Shown: piece by piece, positions 1 to 6,959 of the stretch
Numbering within the stretch: the first letter of the stretch is position 1
How the letters are laid out: every line of letters starts with the position of its first letter
Origin: an uncultured SAR324 cluster bacterium
Lineage (GTDB): Bacteria > SAR324 > NAC60-12
DNA length: 31,712 nucleotides
Reading direction: 5' to 3'
NCBI GenBank assembly: GCA_902513935.1
Contig: CABXOR010000017.1
Coordinates: 1 to 31,712 of the forward strand
Notes under the pieces: model-generated
Seen by the model: the letters and a program-made list of their open reading frames with translations, nothing else
What the model was told of the DNA's origin: nothing
The model's database searches: none
Made by a program: the position numbers and the translations under genes

Positions 1-410
1 AGGGCATGATGGAAGAACAAATTTATCGCACCGGAAAAGACAACCCCGGAGGTTTGCACAAAACTCCGTCGATGTTGGATTACAAAAGTTTGACCACACT
101 CGATATGCCGGAAATCGAAACATTTTTAGTAGAAACGCATGATCCGGAAGGGCCATACGGTGCCAAAGAAGCCGGCCAAGGGCCATTACTGCCGATCATG
201 CCCTCCATAGCCAATGCGATTTACAATGCGGTCGGTGTGCGTGTCGATGAAGTACCGATTACTCCTGAAAAAATTTATCAAGGTTTAAAAGAGCTAAAAT
301 CCGGAAAGCCCGGAGGGTCCGGGTGTATTGGAAGAGTCGGCCCAAAGAAATTTCCAAAAATCACATTTCCGGAAGCCATCAAAGTGAAATCGATGACAGT
401 TGACAGTTGA
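1..410 (+). CDS. hcrA: 4-hydroxybenzoyl-CoA reductase-type molybdopterin subunit, C-terminal part (5' cut by window edge)
   Basis: This is the C-terminal end of the large molybdopterin-binding subunit of a xanthine-oxidase-family hydroxylase. The reading frame is open to the window's left edge, so the ATG at 6 is internal. The segment GPYGAKEAGQGPLLP carries the Glu of the 'KAxGE/GAKE' motif that serves as general base at the Mo site in this family, and LDMPEIETF just before it is typical of 4-hydroxybenzoyl-CoA reductase alpha chains. A basic tail of about 35 residues follows. The next gene, 69 bp downstream, is the matching FAD subunit with the iron-sulfur insertion diagnostic of 4-hydroxybenzoyl-CoA reductase, so the substrate is probably an aromatic CoA thioester. 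The family is certain; the exact substrate is inferred. The last codons lie in a short TGACAGT repeat that crosses the stop codon. Confidence 0.85.
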   Translation, partial: GMMEEQIYRTGKDNPGGLHKTPSMLDYKSLTTLDMPEIETFLVETHDPEGPYGAKEAGQGPLLPIMPSIANAIYNAVGVRVDEVPITPEKIYQGLKELKSGKPGGSGCIGRVGPKKFPKITFPEAIKVKSMTVDS

Positions 411-479
411 CGGTTCTGTATGCTTCTCAGTCACTTTGACAGAAAATAATTTGTTTCTTAATTCGTGTCGTAATTAATT

Positions 480-1496
480 ATGTTGCGCTTACCACCATTT
501 GAATATCAAGCTCCAAACAGTATTGCTGAGGCTGTTGCACTGAAAGCAGAGTGCGGTGACTCGGCGATGTTTGTTTCCGGAGGAACAGATTTGTTTCCGA
601 ACATGAAACGGCGGCAATTCACACCGAAAACACTGATTGGTTTGCGGAAATTAGCAGAACTTCGCAGCATTAGTTTGGATGACTGCGGAAATGGATTAAT
701 GATTGGTTCCGGAATTTCTTTGAGTGAAGTTGCGGAACATCCGGAAATTCTCAAATATTTTCCGGCATTAGCAAAATCAGCATCTTTGGTTTCTGCGCCG
801 CAGTTGCGGAATATGGGAACCATTGGTGGAAATTTGTGCTTGGATACACGATGTAATTATTACAACCAAACATTTCCATGGCGCAAAGCACTTGGATTTT
901 GTTTGAAAAAACCGGAAAGTCCGATGCAAAACGGTGCTATTTGCTGGGTGGCGAGGAGCAGTCCAAAATGTTTGGCGGTTTCGTCCTCTGATTGCGCTCC
1001 TGTGATGGTCGCCTTGGACGCGGAATTCCATTTGATGAACCCTGACGGTAAACGCATTGTTCCGGCAGGAGAATTTTACAAAAATGATGGAATGGATTTT
1101 CTCAACAAAACTCCGGATGAATTGCTGGTATCCATTCGCCTACCGTTTCATGAAGGATGGAAAATGAATTACCGCAAATTAAGTCGGCGGGATGCAATTG
1201 ATTTTCCGGTACTAGGCGTGGCAGTAGCATTGCGTTTGGACACATCCGAAAATTGTATGGAAGCCCGTATTGCTTTGGGTGCGGTGGCTTCGTGTCCTCT
1301 GCGGGCTGTTGAGGCGGAAAAACTTTTGGTGGGTGGCTCACTCACTGCGGAAGGAAGCCTGACACGGATTGAAAATACGGCTCAAGTAGCGGCAAAACTG
1401 GCAAAACCGATGGACAATACGGATATGACTTTGGGCTTCCGGAAGAAAATGGTAGCACAGTTTGTGGCGGAAACGATTAAGGAAGTTTTGAAGTAA
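480..1496 (+). CDS. hcrB: 4-hydroxybenzoyl-CoA reductase-type FAD / 4Fe-4S subunit (beta)
   Basis: This is a CO-dehydrogenase-type FAD-binding subunit (338 aa). FAD-binding signatures are FVSGGTDLFPNMK (31-43) and GTIGGNLC (113-120). After these comes a cysteine-bearing insertion with Cys at 125, 141, 155 and 164. In the well-studied Thauera 4-hydroxybenzoyl-CoA reductase beta subunit the four 4Fe-4S ligands sit in a similar insertion, spaced 16, 8 and 9 residues apart as I recall them. Here the spacings are 16, 14 and 9, so the cluster seems kept with one longer loop. The enzyme removes the para-hydroxyl of 4-hydroxybenzoyl-CoA, feeding the benzoyl-CoA pathway. The small 2Fe-2S subunit (hcrC) is not downstream; it may lie upstream of the window. 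There is no clear Shine-Dalgarno: the ATG follows taattaatt. Confidence 0.85.
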   Translation: MLRLPPFEYQAPNSIAEAVALKAECGDSAMFVSGGTDLFPNMKRRQFTPKTLIGLRKLAELRSISLDDCGNGLMIGSGISLSEVAEHPEILKYFPALAKSASLVSAPQLRNMGTIGGNLCLDTRCNYYNQTFPWRKALGFCLKKPESPMQNGAICWVARSSPKCLAVSSSDCAPVMVALDAEFHLMNPDGKRIVPAGEFYKNDGMDFLNKTPDELLVSIRLPFHEGWKMNYRKLSRRDAIDFPVLGVAVALRLDTSENCMEARIALGAVASCPLRAVEAEKLLVGGSLTAEGSLTRIENTAQVAAKLAKPMDNTDMTLGFRKKMVAQFVAETIKEVLK

Positions 1497-1502
1497 CAGG
1501 TT

Positions 1503-2156
1503 TTAGTCAAGTAAATCAAGTAATTCCAAAGGTGCGTTTATGATTGCTTGAGCACCGTTTTCTCTCAGTTCTTTTTCCGGTCGAAATCCCCAAAGCACGC
1601 CCACCGGAAAACATCCGGCGCTCGTGGCTGTTTTCATATCGGTTGCGGTGTCTCCCAAATAAAGAAAAGACTTCGCTGGAATTTTCAACTGCTCGCAAAT
1701 ATCAATCATTCCAGCAGGATCGGGCTTGCGTGGGATGCCTTCCCGTTGGCCTAAAATCAATTCAAATTCCCAATTTGGCAAAAGATGCTTGACTGCAAGC
1801 AATGTAAATTCGTGAGGTTTGTTAGACAAAACTGTCAGCTTAAGTTTGCGGGATTCCAATTCATCCAACAATAAAGGAATGTCATCATAAGGCTGAGTAT
1901 GTTCATCCCAGCACTCACGGTAAGCTGTCTCAAAATCCTGTCTGCATTTTTCTATGAGAGGTTCATTTCGGACTTCTTCAGGAAGGGCGCGGGTAATAAG
2001 CTTTTTCGCTCCATCTCCTACAAAATAGCGAAATGCATCAACGGGGTGTTCTGGGAATCCTCTTTTTGAAAGTATTGTATTTGTACAGTGTGCTAAGTCG
2101 GCTAAGCTATCTAGCAATGTGCCGTCTAAATCAAAGCAGATTGCCTGAAATTGCAT
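1503..2156 (-). CDS. gph: HAD-family phosphatase, phosphoglycolate phosphatase-like
   Basis: This is a haloacid-dehalogenase-superfamily hydrolase of 217 aa counted from the ATG at 2156. A TTG three codons further upstream (2165) is possible but would only add MPS in front of MQFQAICFDLDG. The catalytic loop DLDGTLLDS is at residues 9-17 (nucleophile Asp9, acid Asp11). Motif II is VLSNKP, the motif III Lys lies in RKPDP, and motif IV is LGDTATDM, the full HAD set with a small helical cap. Phosphoglycolate phosphatases (Gph) look like this and salvage 2-phosphoglycolate from DNA repair or oxygenation. Related pyrophosphatases and sugar phosphatases share the fold, so the substrate is likely but not certain. 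It follows the ihfA-like gene with only a few bases between, probably one transcript. Its 3' end lies 6 bp from the convergent hcrB stop. Confidence 0.8.
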   Translation of the reverse strand: MQFQAICFDLDGTLLDSLADLAHCTNTILSKRGFPEHPVDAFRYFVGDGAKKLITRALPEEVRNEPLIEKCRQDFETAYRECWDEHTQPYDDIPLLLDELESRKLKLTVLSNKPHEFTLLAVKHLLPNWEFELILGQREGIPRKPDPAGMIDICEQLKIPAKSFLYLGDTATDMKTATSAGCFPVGVLWGFRPEKELRENGAQAIINAPLELLDLLD

Positions 2157-2169
2157 GGAGGGCAATGAA

Positions 2170-2451
2170 TTAATTGTTGTGGTTCAATTCGTCACGCCAG
2201 ACTTTAGAGGGATGAAATGTTACAACCCTTCGAGCAGAAATCTCATAATCCCTTTTTGATTTTGGATCACGTCCAGGTCGAGATTTTTTGTTACGCAACT
2301 CAAACTTTCCTAGACCTGTGATGAGTACATCCTCACCTTTCTCTAATTTATCTTTGATCATGTCCAACATATCGTTGACCAATTTTTCTGCTTCGCCAAA
2401 CTGTAAGTGAGTTCCCAACTGGATAGCCCGTACAATGTCAACTTTTACCAT
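2170..2451 (-). CDS. ihfA: Integration host factor alpha-like DNA-bending protein
   Basis: This is a 93-residue member of the HU/IHF family. The beta-arm segment from GKF (48-50) through RPGRDPKS (58-65) to ISARRVVTF (71-79) follows IHF-alpha more closely than HU. The Pro of GRDP (63) occupies the position that intercalates into DNA in this family. IHF acts as an alpha/beta heterodimer that bends DNA sharply and serves recombination, replication and sigma-54 promoters; no beta gene is in this window. It has the best Shine-Dalgarno of the whole window, GGAGGAG ending 3 nt before the ATG (2455-2461 on the complementary strand). It leads a two-gene minus-strand unit with the HAD phosphatase. The usual pheT-ihfA linkage is absent. 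Confidence 0.88.
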   Translation of the reverse strand: MVKVDIVRAIQLGTHLQFGEAEKLVNDMLDMIKDKLEKGEDVLITGLGKFELRNKKSRPGRDPKSKRDYEISARRVVTFHPSKVWRDELNHNN

Positions 2452-2461
2452 TCGCTCCTCC

Positions 2462-2819
2462 GATTTGTCTAATATATTTTTGCCACAGATTTTTTGAAAT
2501 TAACTCTTCATAAATTTTCCTACCTGATTCTCCTCCAAAGATGTCTTGTACCTCTTCCTGAAGCTCGGATTAGTGGAGACTTTGAGAATACCGTGAACAT
2601 ACTATAACTATGGAAAGCGTCTTCTTCAATACTTTTTTTAAAAAAATTCAATTAAATCAATTTAAAAAAGAAAATAAGCACAAACTAATTGAATAAATCA
2701 ACCTTGATCCTTCTTTAATATTTTCAAAGAATCTCAAAAAGTTGGACATTTCCCAGATAATTTCTCTATAGTAAGAGTCTCATCCCCCCAGTAGAAATAT
2801 TTAACAGGATCATTCAGTA
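2462..2819. other. Gene-free AT-rich divergent intergenic region
   Basis: This region separates the minus-strand ihfA unit from the plus-strand 2820 gene. I see no RNA gene, no coding frame of useful length and no clear terminator. It holds a perfect T7A7 palindrome (2633-2646) followed by an A/T-only stretch to about 2670, which would be intrinsically stiff or bent DNA. Promoters for both directions must lie here. On the plus strand TTGGAC near 2742 has only poor -10 partners, so I do not call a plus promoter. No exact IHF consensus site was found despite the adjacent ihfA gene. Confidence 0.6.
2471..2499 (-). promoter_or_regulatory. Candidate sigma-70 promoter for ihfA-gph
   Basis: On the minus strand, TTTCAA (2494-2499) and TATATT (2471-2476) are separated by 17 bp. 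The -10 matches 5 of 6 consensus bases and the -35 only 3 of 6. The start would fall near 2464, directly in front of the GGAGGAG ribosome-binding site, giving a very short leader. This is seen by eye only; the AT-rich background makes chance matches easy. Confidence 0.35.
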
Positions 2820-3251
2820 ATGTTTTTCAATCGCCACAAACAACTGTTTATTCTTGGAATTATTGTAATTGTTCTGTCTGTCCTCACCTTGTATTTTCAG
2901 CAAATTAAGCTTGAAGAATTAAAAAATGAATTGGCTAAAGTAGGACTTCAGAATGTAAGGGTAGGCGCTGGAACATCTAAAGGCAAGTTGGGAACCGCTA
3001 TTTTTGGTGTGATCCAAAACAATGGAGAAAACACGATTAAGATTGCAACAGTGAATGTTCACTTCATAGGCGAAGATGGAAAATCTTCCAAGGTTCATAA
3101 ATTTTATCCCGTTAATAATTATTCTTTCAGTGATTCTTTACCTTTGGAACCCGGACAGTCAAAAGAGTTTGGCTTCCCTATCGATGAAATTATTCCGGAA
3201 GATTGGGACGGAACCATAACTGCAAAACTTATTGATCTGAAATTTAAATAA
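2820..3251 (+). CDS. Small membrane-anchored protein with a beta-sandwich-like outer domain, function unknown
   Basis: I do not recognise this protein's function. It is 143 aa with a basic start (NRHKQ), one hydrophobic helix at about 8-27, a short helical stretch (EELKNELAKVG), and then a beta-rich domain. The pattern GVIQNNGENTIKIATVNVHF, then LEPGQSKEFGF, then a final strand ending in LKFK resembles FxLyD-type domains, in which a conserved core compares 'new' and 'old' strands in exported or anchored proteins. The topology is probably N-in with the domain outside the inner membrane. A weak ribosome-binding site (AGGAT) lies 9 nt before the ATG. Only 13 bp separate it from acetoacetyl-CoA synthetase, so the two are likely co-transcribed, but no functional link is evident. 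Confidence 0.7.
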   Translation: MFFNRHKQLFILGIIVIVLSVLTLYFQQIKLEELKNELAKVGLQNVRVGAGTSKGKLGTAIFGVIQNNGENTIKIATVNVHFIGEDGKSSKVHKFYPVNNYSFSDSLPLEPGQSKEFGFPIDEIIPEDWDGTITAKLIDLKFK

Positions 3252-3264
3252 CAAACTGAGAAAT

Positions 3265-5226
3265 ATGCCCACAGCTCTCTGGCAGCCAAGTCCTGAAGAA
3301 CAGGAAAAAACTCTGCTTACACGCTTCAGCAAGAAAGTACAGGAACGGTACGAGCTTTCGGATTGCGAATATTCGACTTTACACCAGTGGTCAATCGATT
3401 ATCCGGAACTATTCTGGGAAGAAGTATGGCGTGATTGTGATGTCCGCTCCTCAGTGGCGTGGAGCAAAGTTATGAGCAAATCCAAATTTAGTGAAAAAAT
3501 TGGTACTGAAACTTCCGGATGGTTTGAGGGGGCAAGGTTGAATTTTTCAGAAAATTTGTTGGCACAGGGTAATGATGAAAATGAAGCACTCTGTTTTATT
3601 GGTGAAAATGGATCAACAAGCTCCCTTAGTTTCAAAGAACTACGGAATGCAGTGGCACTATGCGCCTCCGGACTGAAGTCCCTCGGAGTTTCAAAAAATG
3701 ATCGTGTCGCAGCAGTTATGCCAAATTGTCCGGAAGCCGTTATCGGAATGCTGGCAACTGCGAGTCTTGGAGCAATTTGGTCTTCCTGCTCTCCGGACTT
3801 TGGAATTAACGGCATTAACGATAGGTTGGGACAAATTTCACCAAAAATTTTGATAACTGTCAACGCATATCACTACAACGGCAAAGAACATGATTGTCTT
3901 CTCAAAATCAGAGAAATCGTTAGCCGTATTCCTTCAATTGAATCTGTGATTATAGTACCATTTACAGAAACAACAATAAAACTTCAAGGTAATGAGCAGG
4001 CATGGGGCAAATTACTTAACTCTTCTGCAGGTACTGTAAATTTTGCACAACTTCCTTTTGATCATCCTCTTTACATACTTTACTCTTCAGGAACTACCGG
4101 TTTGCCTAAATCTATCGTTCACGGAGCAGGAGGTACTTTGCTGAAGCATCTCACCGAACATCGTTATCATGCAGATGTGCATCCCGGTGACCGGATGTTC
4201 TTTTTTACTACTTGTGGATGGATGATGTGGAATTGGCTGGTAAGTGGTCTTGCTTCAGGAGCAACTCTAATTTTATATGATGGGGCACCAGGATTCCCGG
4301 ACATTGGGAGAATGTGGCGCTTAATAGACGAACAGCAGATCACACATTTTGGAACAAGTCCAAAGTTTCTTGGTACAGTTAGTAAAGCTCGATATTCACC
4401 CAAACTTAATCATCAACTGGAATCATTACGAGCAATTTTATCAACAGGTTCTCCACTTCCGGCAGATTTGTTTTCATGGGTTTATGCGGAAGTTGCTTAT
4501 GTCCCACTAATGTCAGTTGCGGGTGGCACTGATATTGCCGGATGTTTTATGGGAGGTAACCCAAATCTTCCTGTTTATTCTGAGGAACTACAGTGCAAAA
4601 GTTTGGGTATGAATACACTTGCATACAATTCAGACGGTGAGTCAGTGGTTTGTGAAAAAGGAGAATTAGTTTGTGCTGACCCTTTCCCGTCTATGCCGAT
4701 TTATTTCTGGAATGATGCTGAGGGTAAAAAGTATCATAAAGCATATTTTGAAAAATTCCCGGGTGTTTGGACACATGGAGATTTTATTGAAATTACTGAA
4801 CGCGGAGGCATAATTGTATATGGCAGAAGTGATACAGTTCTTAACCCCGGTGGAGTTAGAATTGGTACTGCTGAAATATATCGTCCTGTTGAAGAAATGC
4901 AGGAGGTCGAGGACAGTTTAGTTGTTGCCCAACCTTGGGAAAGTGATGTGAGGATTGTGCTTTTTGTGGTATTACGTGACGGTATCAGGTTGGATGAAAA
5001 TTTAGTTGCAAAAATAAAAACCGTTATTCGTAGTGACACTACACCGCGTCATGTTCCGGCACGGATTTTAGCGATTCCGGATGTGCCAAGAACTATCAGT
5101 GGAAAAAAGGTGGAAAAGGCTGCACTGCTAACAATCAAAGGCGAAGATATTGAAAATACATCTGCACTTGCTAATCCGGGAAGCTTGGAACATTTTTCAA
5201 AATTAAGTGAAGAATTGAGAAAATAA
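3265..5226 (+). CDS. aacS: Acetoacetyl-CoA synthetase (acetoacetate--CoA ligase)
   Basis: This is an ANL-superfamily adenylate-forming ligase of 653 aa, the usual size for acetoacetyl-CoA synthetase. It activates acetoacetate with ATP and CoA in the cytoplasm, allowing reuse of ketone bodies or polyhydroxybutyrate breakdown products. The P-loop-like motif YSSGTTGLPKSIVHG begins at Tyr273. The GWMMWNW and FGTSPKF segments are characteristic of acetoacetyl- rather than acetyl-CoA synthetases. STGSPLP, the YGRSDTVLNPGGVRIGT hinge region and the C-terminal SGKKVEKA with catalytic Lys614 are all present, so the enzyme looks intact. No thiolase, hydroxybutyrate dehydrogenase or PHB gene is nearby. 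The weak GAG before the start and the 13-bp gap suggest it is read through from the upstream gene. Confidence 0.92.
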   Translation: MPTALWQPSPEEQEKTLLTRFSKKVQERYELSDCEYSTLHQWSIDYPELFWEEVWRDCDVRSSVAWSKVMSKSKFSEKIGTETSGWFEGARLNFSENLLAQGNDENEALCFIGENGSTSSLSFKELRNAVALCASGLKSLGVSKNDRVAAVMPNCPEAVIGMLATASLGAIWSSCSPDFGINGINDRLGQISPKILITVNAYHYNGKEHDCLLKIREIVSRIPSIESVIIVPFTETTIKLQGNEQAWGKLLNSSAGTVNFAQLPFDHPLYILYSSGTTGLPKSIVHGAGGTLLKHLTEHRYHADVHPGDRMFFFTTCGWMMWNWLVSGLASGATLILYDGAPGFPDIGRMWRLIDEQQITHFGTSPKFLGTVSKARYSPKLNHQLESLRAILSTGSPLPADLFSWVYAEVAYVPLMSVAGGTDIAGCFMGGNPNLPVYSEELQCKSLGMNTLAYNSDGESVVCEKGELVCADPFPSMPIYFWNDAEGKKYHKAYFEKFPGVWTHGDFIEITERGGIIVYGRSDTVLNPGGVRIGTAEIYRPVEEMQEVEDSLVVAQPWESDVRIVLFVVLRDGIRLDENLVAKIKTVIRSDTTPRHVPARILAIPDVPRTISGKKVEKAALLTIKGEDIENTSALANPGSLEHFSKLSEELRK

Positions 5227-5254
5227 AATAATTGTAAAGAGGCTAGGTCTCTAC

Positions 5255-6688
5255 TTATCGTGAGGCATCATATATGCGTTCTCTTAGGCTCTGAAGTAGA
5301 TCAAGAATCGGCAAATCCGGAACTTCCTGCCATTCCATCAATTTCAGCAGGAATTTTTTCAGAAGTCCCCGTGACATTCCACGTTTTTCCCAGCTGTAAT
5401 AAATAGCCTCAATTTCTGCAGATAGAGGCCTCCCATCTAAATTACGACGAAAAAAAAATCTTAGGGTGCTGTCAGGATACTGCCGAATAAATGTTTCTAC
5501 AGCAGAAGGAGTTATTTCTTCTCCACCAAAGACCACATCAGTTTCTTCAGAATCGAATTGACGCAAGCCACTGTCATCTTCTTCAATCTCTTCATCCTCA
5601 TCTATCATGTCACTCTGCAGATCTGTTACGGGAACAGTTGAATGATAAGTTTTAACTTCTGATTCGGACTTTTTACTAATTCTTTTTTTTAAAGCATCAG
5701 TTTCTCCAACCTCAACTTCGGGATCTTCAATAGTTTGAGATGCCACAGTTTCTTCCTCAATAATTTCCTCTTCTGCTTTTTTTGACTCTATCAAGACTTC
5801 TGCAGTTTTTGCTATATCCGTTTCCAAGTCAGGCTCTGAAAGTTCATTCTGATTTTCAGTCAGTTTTGAACTGATGTCCAATTTGCCAACAATATCATTT
5901 TTTCCTTCCGCAATAAGAATTTCTGCAACATCTGGGGCGGTTCGTTTTTCAGCAGTTGGATTTAGTTGTGAAGGTCGCAAAAATTTTATTGCAGAGTTTT
6001 TTCTCTCCTGTTTTATTACAGGATTTAAACTTTCGACTGAAACACCGCGTTTTTTTGCAATGTGCATCAGAAAATTTTTGACCAGTGCACGTCCTTCAAA
6101 TCGTTCCCGGACCTGGCTTCTTAACTGTTTCAAGTCTTCAATCTTGAAGTTGGTTTTTGAAAAATCCGGTTCCTCTTCCTTGCCTTCCTGTTCCAGTGTC
6201 TCTCCACCTAAAACCAGACTATAATACGTCTCGATGTGCAAAAGAAAATCATACAAGGGGTGTTTTTTTTGCTCACGGAGTCCATACGAAATGTTGTAAC
6301 GAATATTGAAATGATGGTGTTTCCCTTTAGCCAGTTGATCAAATGATTTCTGAATTCGTTGAGAAAGTTTTTTTTGGAGAATTTCTGCAGGCCAATTAAA
6401 TTGTTTAACATAATCAATGAAACCCACATATCGCTCTCTTGGAACGAGTGTAATAAGTATGTCAGCTTCCTGATCAAAAAAGTCACGAATGACCCATCCT
6501 CCTGCTTCAAGCTCATTCACAGAAGCATCTACAAAGACAAATCCTGAGTTGAAAAGATGCTCGCACAACTGAATAAGAAGTGAATCCTGATCTGGAAGTA
6601 GCGAATCAAAATGTTCACTGAATTCCCTGAAGGTAGCATTACGGTGCATGAGACTAAAAGAGTTTAAACCGATTAGAAATTTGGACAC
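5255..6688 (-). CDS. Unrecognised protein with acidic linker and DnaD-like C-terminal domain
   Basis: This 477-residue protein matches no family I can name with confidence. Three parts can be seen. Residues 1-about 240 form a mixed alpha/beta, basic-rich N-terminal region (contains FVFVDASVNE, LVPRERYVGFIDYVKQF, ending in a helical KNFLMHIAKKRGVS). Residues about 265-390 form a low-complexity acidic linker full of Glu/Asp runs. Residues about 390-477 form a compact helical domain containing GRPLSAEIEAIYYSW and GMSRGLLKKFLLKL. That last pattern (GRPLS, helix, W, G-S, amphipathic helix) resembles DnaD/DnaB-type primosome domains; this is inference. The start codon is GTG with no Shine-Dalgarno, so the true start could be further in, for example the Met at residue 14. 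It is a single gene, transcribed divergently from the ABC-F gene. Confidence 0.7.
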   Translation of the reverse strand: MSKFLIGLNSFSLMHRNATFREFSEHFDSLLPDQDSLLIQLCEHLFNSGFVFVDASVNELEAGGWVIRDFFDQEADILITLVPRERYVGFIDYVKQFNWPAEILQKKLSQRIQKSFDQLAKGKHHHFNIRYNISYGLREQKKHPLYDFLLHIETYYSLVLGGETLEQEGKEEEPDFSKTNFKIEDLKQLRSQVRERFEGRALVKNFLMHIAKKRGVSVESLNPVIKQERKNSAIKFLRPSQLNPTAEKRTAPDVAEILIAEGKNDIVGKLDISSKLTENQNELSEPDLETDIAKTAEVLIESKKAEEEIIEEETVASQTIEDPEVEVGETDALKKRISKKSESEVKTYHSTVPVTDLQSDMIDEDEEIEEDDSGLRQFDSEETDVVFGGEEITPSAVETFIRQYPDSTLRFFFRRNLDGRPLSAEIEAIYYSWEKRGMSRGLLKKFLLKLMEWQEVPDLPILDLLQSLRERIYDASR

Positions 6689-6746
6689 AACACAACATAA
6701 CGTAAAATCTTACGCCGGGCAACCACTGAGTGCCAGAAACAGGGAA

Positions 6747-6772
6747 ATATTAATTTTAGATATTAATTTTAG
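6747..6772. repeat. Perfect 13-bp tandem duplication in a divergent promoter region
   Basis: ATATTAATTTTAG occurs twice in immediate succession (6747-6759 and 6760-6772) in the 271-bp spacer between the minus-strand 5255-6688 gene and the plus-strand ABC-F gene. On the minus strand a perfect TATAAT (6777-6782) abuts it, so the repeat would overlap the transcription start and could act as a paired operator. No regulator is known. Confidence 0.75.
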
Positions 6773-6776
6773 TAGT

Positions 6777-6782
6777 ATTATA
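6777..6782 (-). promoter_or_regulatory. Candidate -10 element for the minus-strand acidic-linker gene
   Basis: The complementary strand reads TATAAT exactly at this place. The bases 17 bp upstream (ACGCAA on that strand) are a poor -35, so an activator or a different sigma factor would be needed. The leader to the GTG start would be about 80 nt and would begin inside the 13-bp tandem repeat. Confidence 0.3.
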
Positions 6783-6810
6783 AAGACTTTAAATTAGAAT
6801 TGCGTTGAGA

Positions 6811-6839
6811 TTCAACAAGTTTTTTTCTAAGCTTATAAT
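6811..6839 (+). promoter_or_regulatory. Candidate sigma-70 promoter for the ABC-F gene
   Basis: TTCAAC (6811-6816) and a perfect TATAAT (6834-6839) are separated by 17 bp. The -35 overlaps a 13-bp dyad, GTTGA-GAT-TCAAC (6804-6816), which could bind a regulator. The leader would be about 115 nt. ABC-F genes often have long leaders with attenuation, but I saw no convincing leader peptide here. Confidence 0.4.
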
Positions 6840-6959
6840 TTGAGAATCATTCTGACATTAAGACGAAATATTGCTGATTCTTCTTTGTTATACAGAAAGC
6901 AACAAGGGTAGTAATCTAACTTTTAAAGTAATTTCCAATTTTAAGATAATTAATTAATA

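Noticed and set aside
401..420. TGACAGT repeats at the end of the molybdopterin subunit as an attachment site or repeat array
   Set aside because: Only about two and a half 7-bp copies, mostly coding; too little to call a functional repeat.
506..1341. Long antisense frames opposite hcrB, and similar ones opposite secA, valS and aacS
   Set aside because: They lie fully opposite clearly conserved genes and show no domain pattern of their own.
2462..2819. IHF binding site in front of ihfA
   Set aside because: I looked for WATCAANNNNTTR on both strands; near matches such as aaatcaaccttgatcc fail at the TTR half.
6701..6714. CGTAA-AATC-TTACG hairpin 12 nt upstream of the acidic-linker gene
   Set aside because: A 5-bp stem in an AT-rich leader is easily chance; not listed as a feature.
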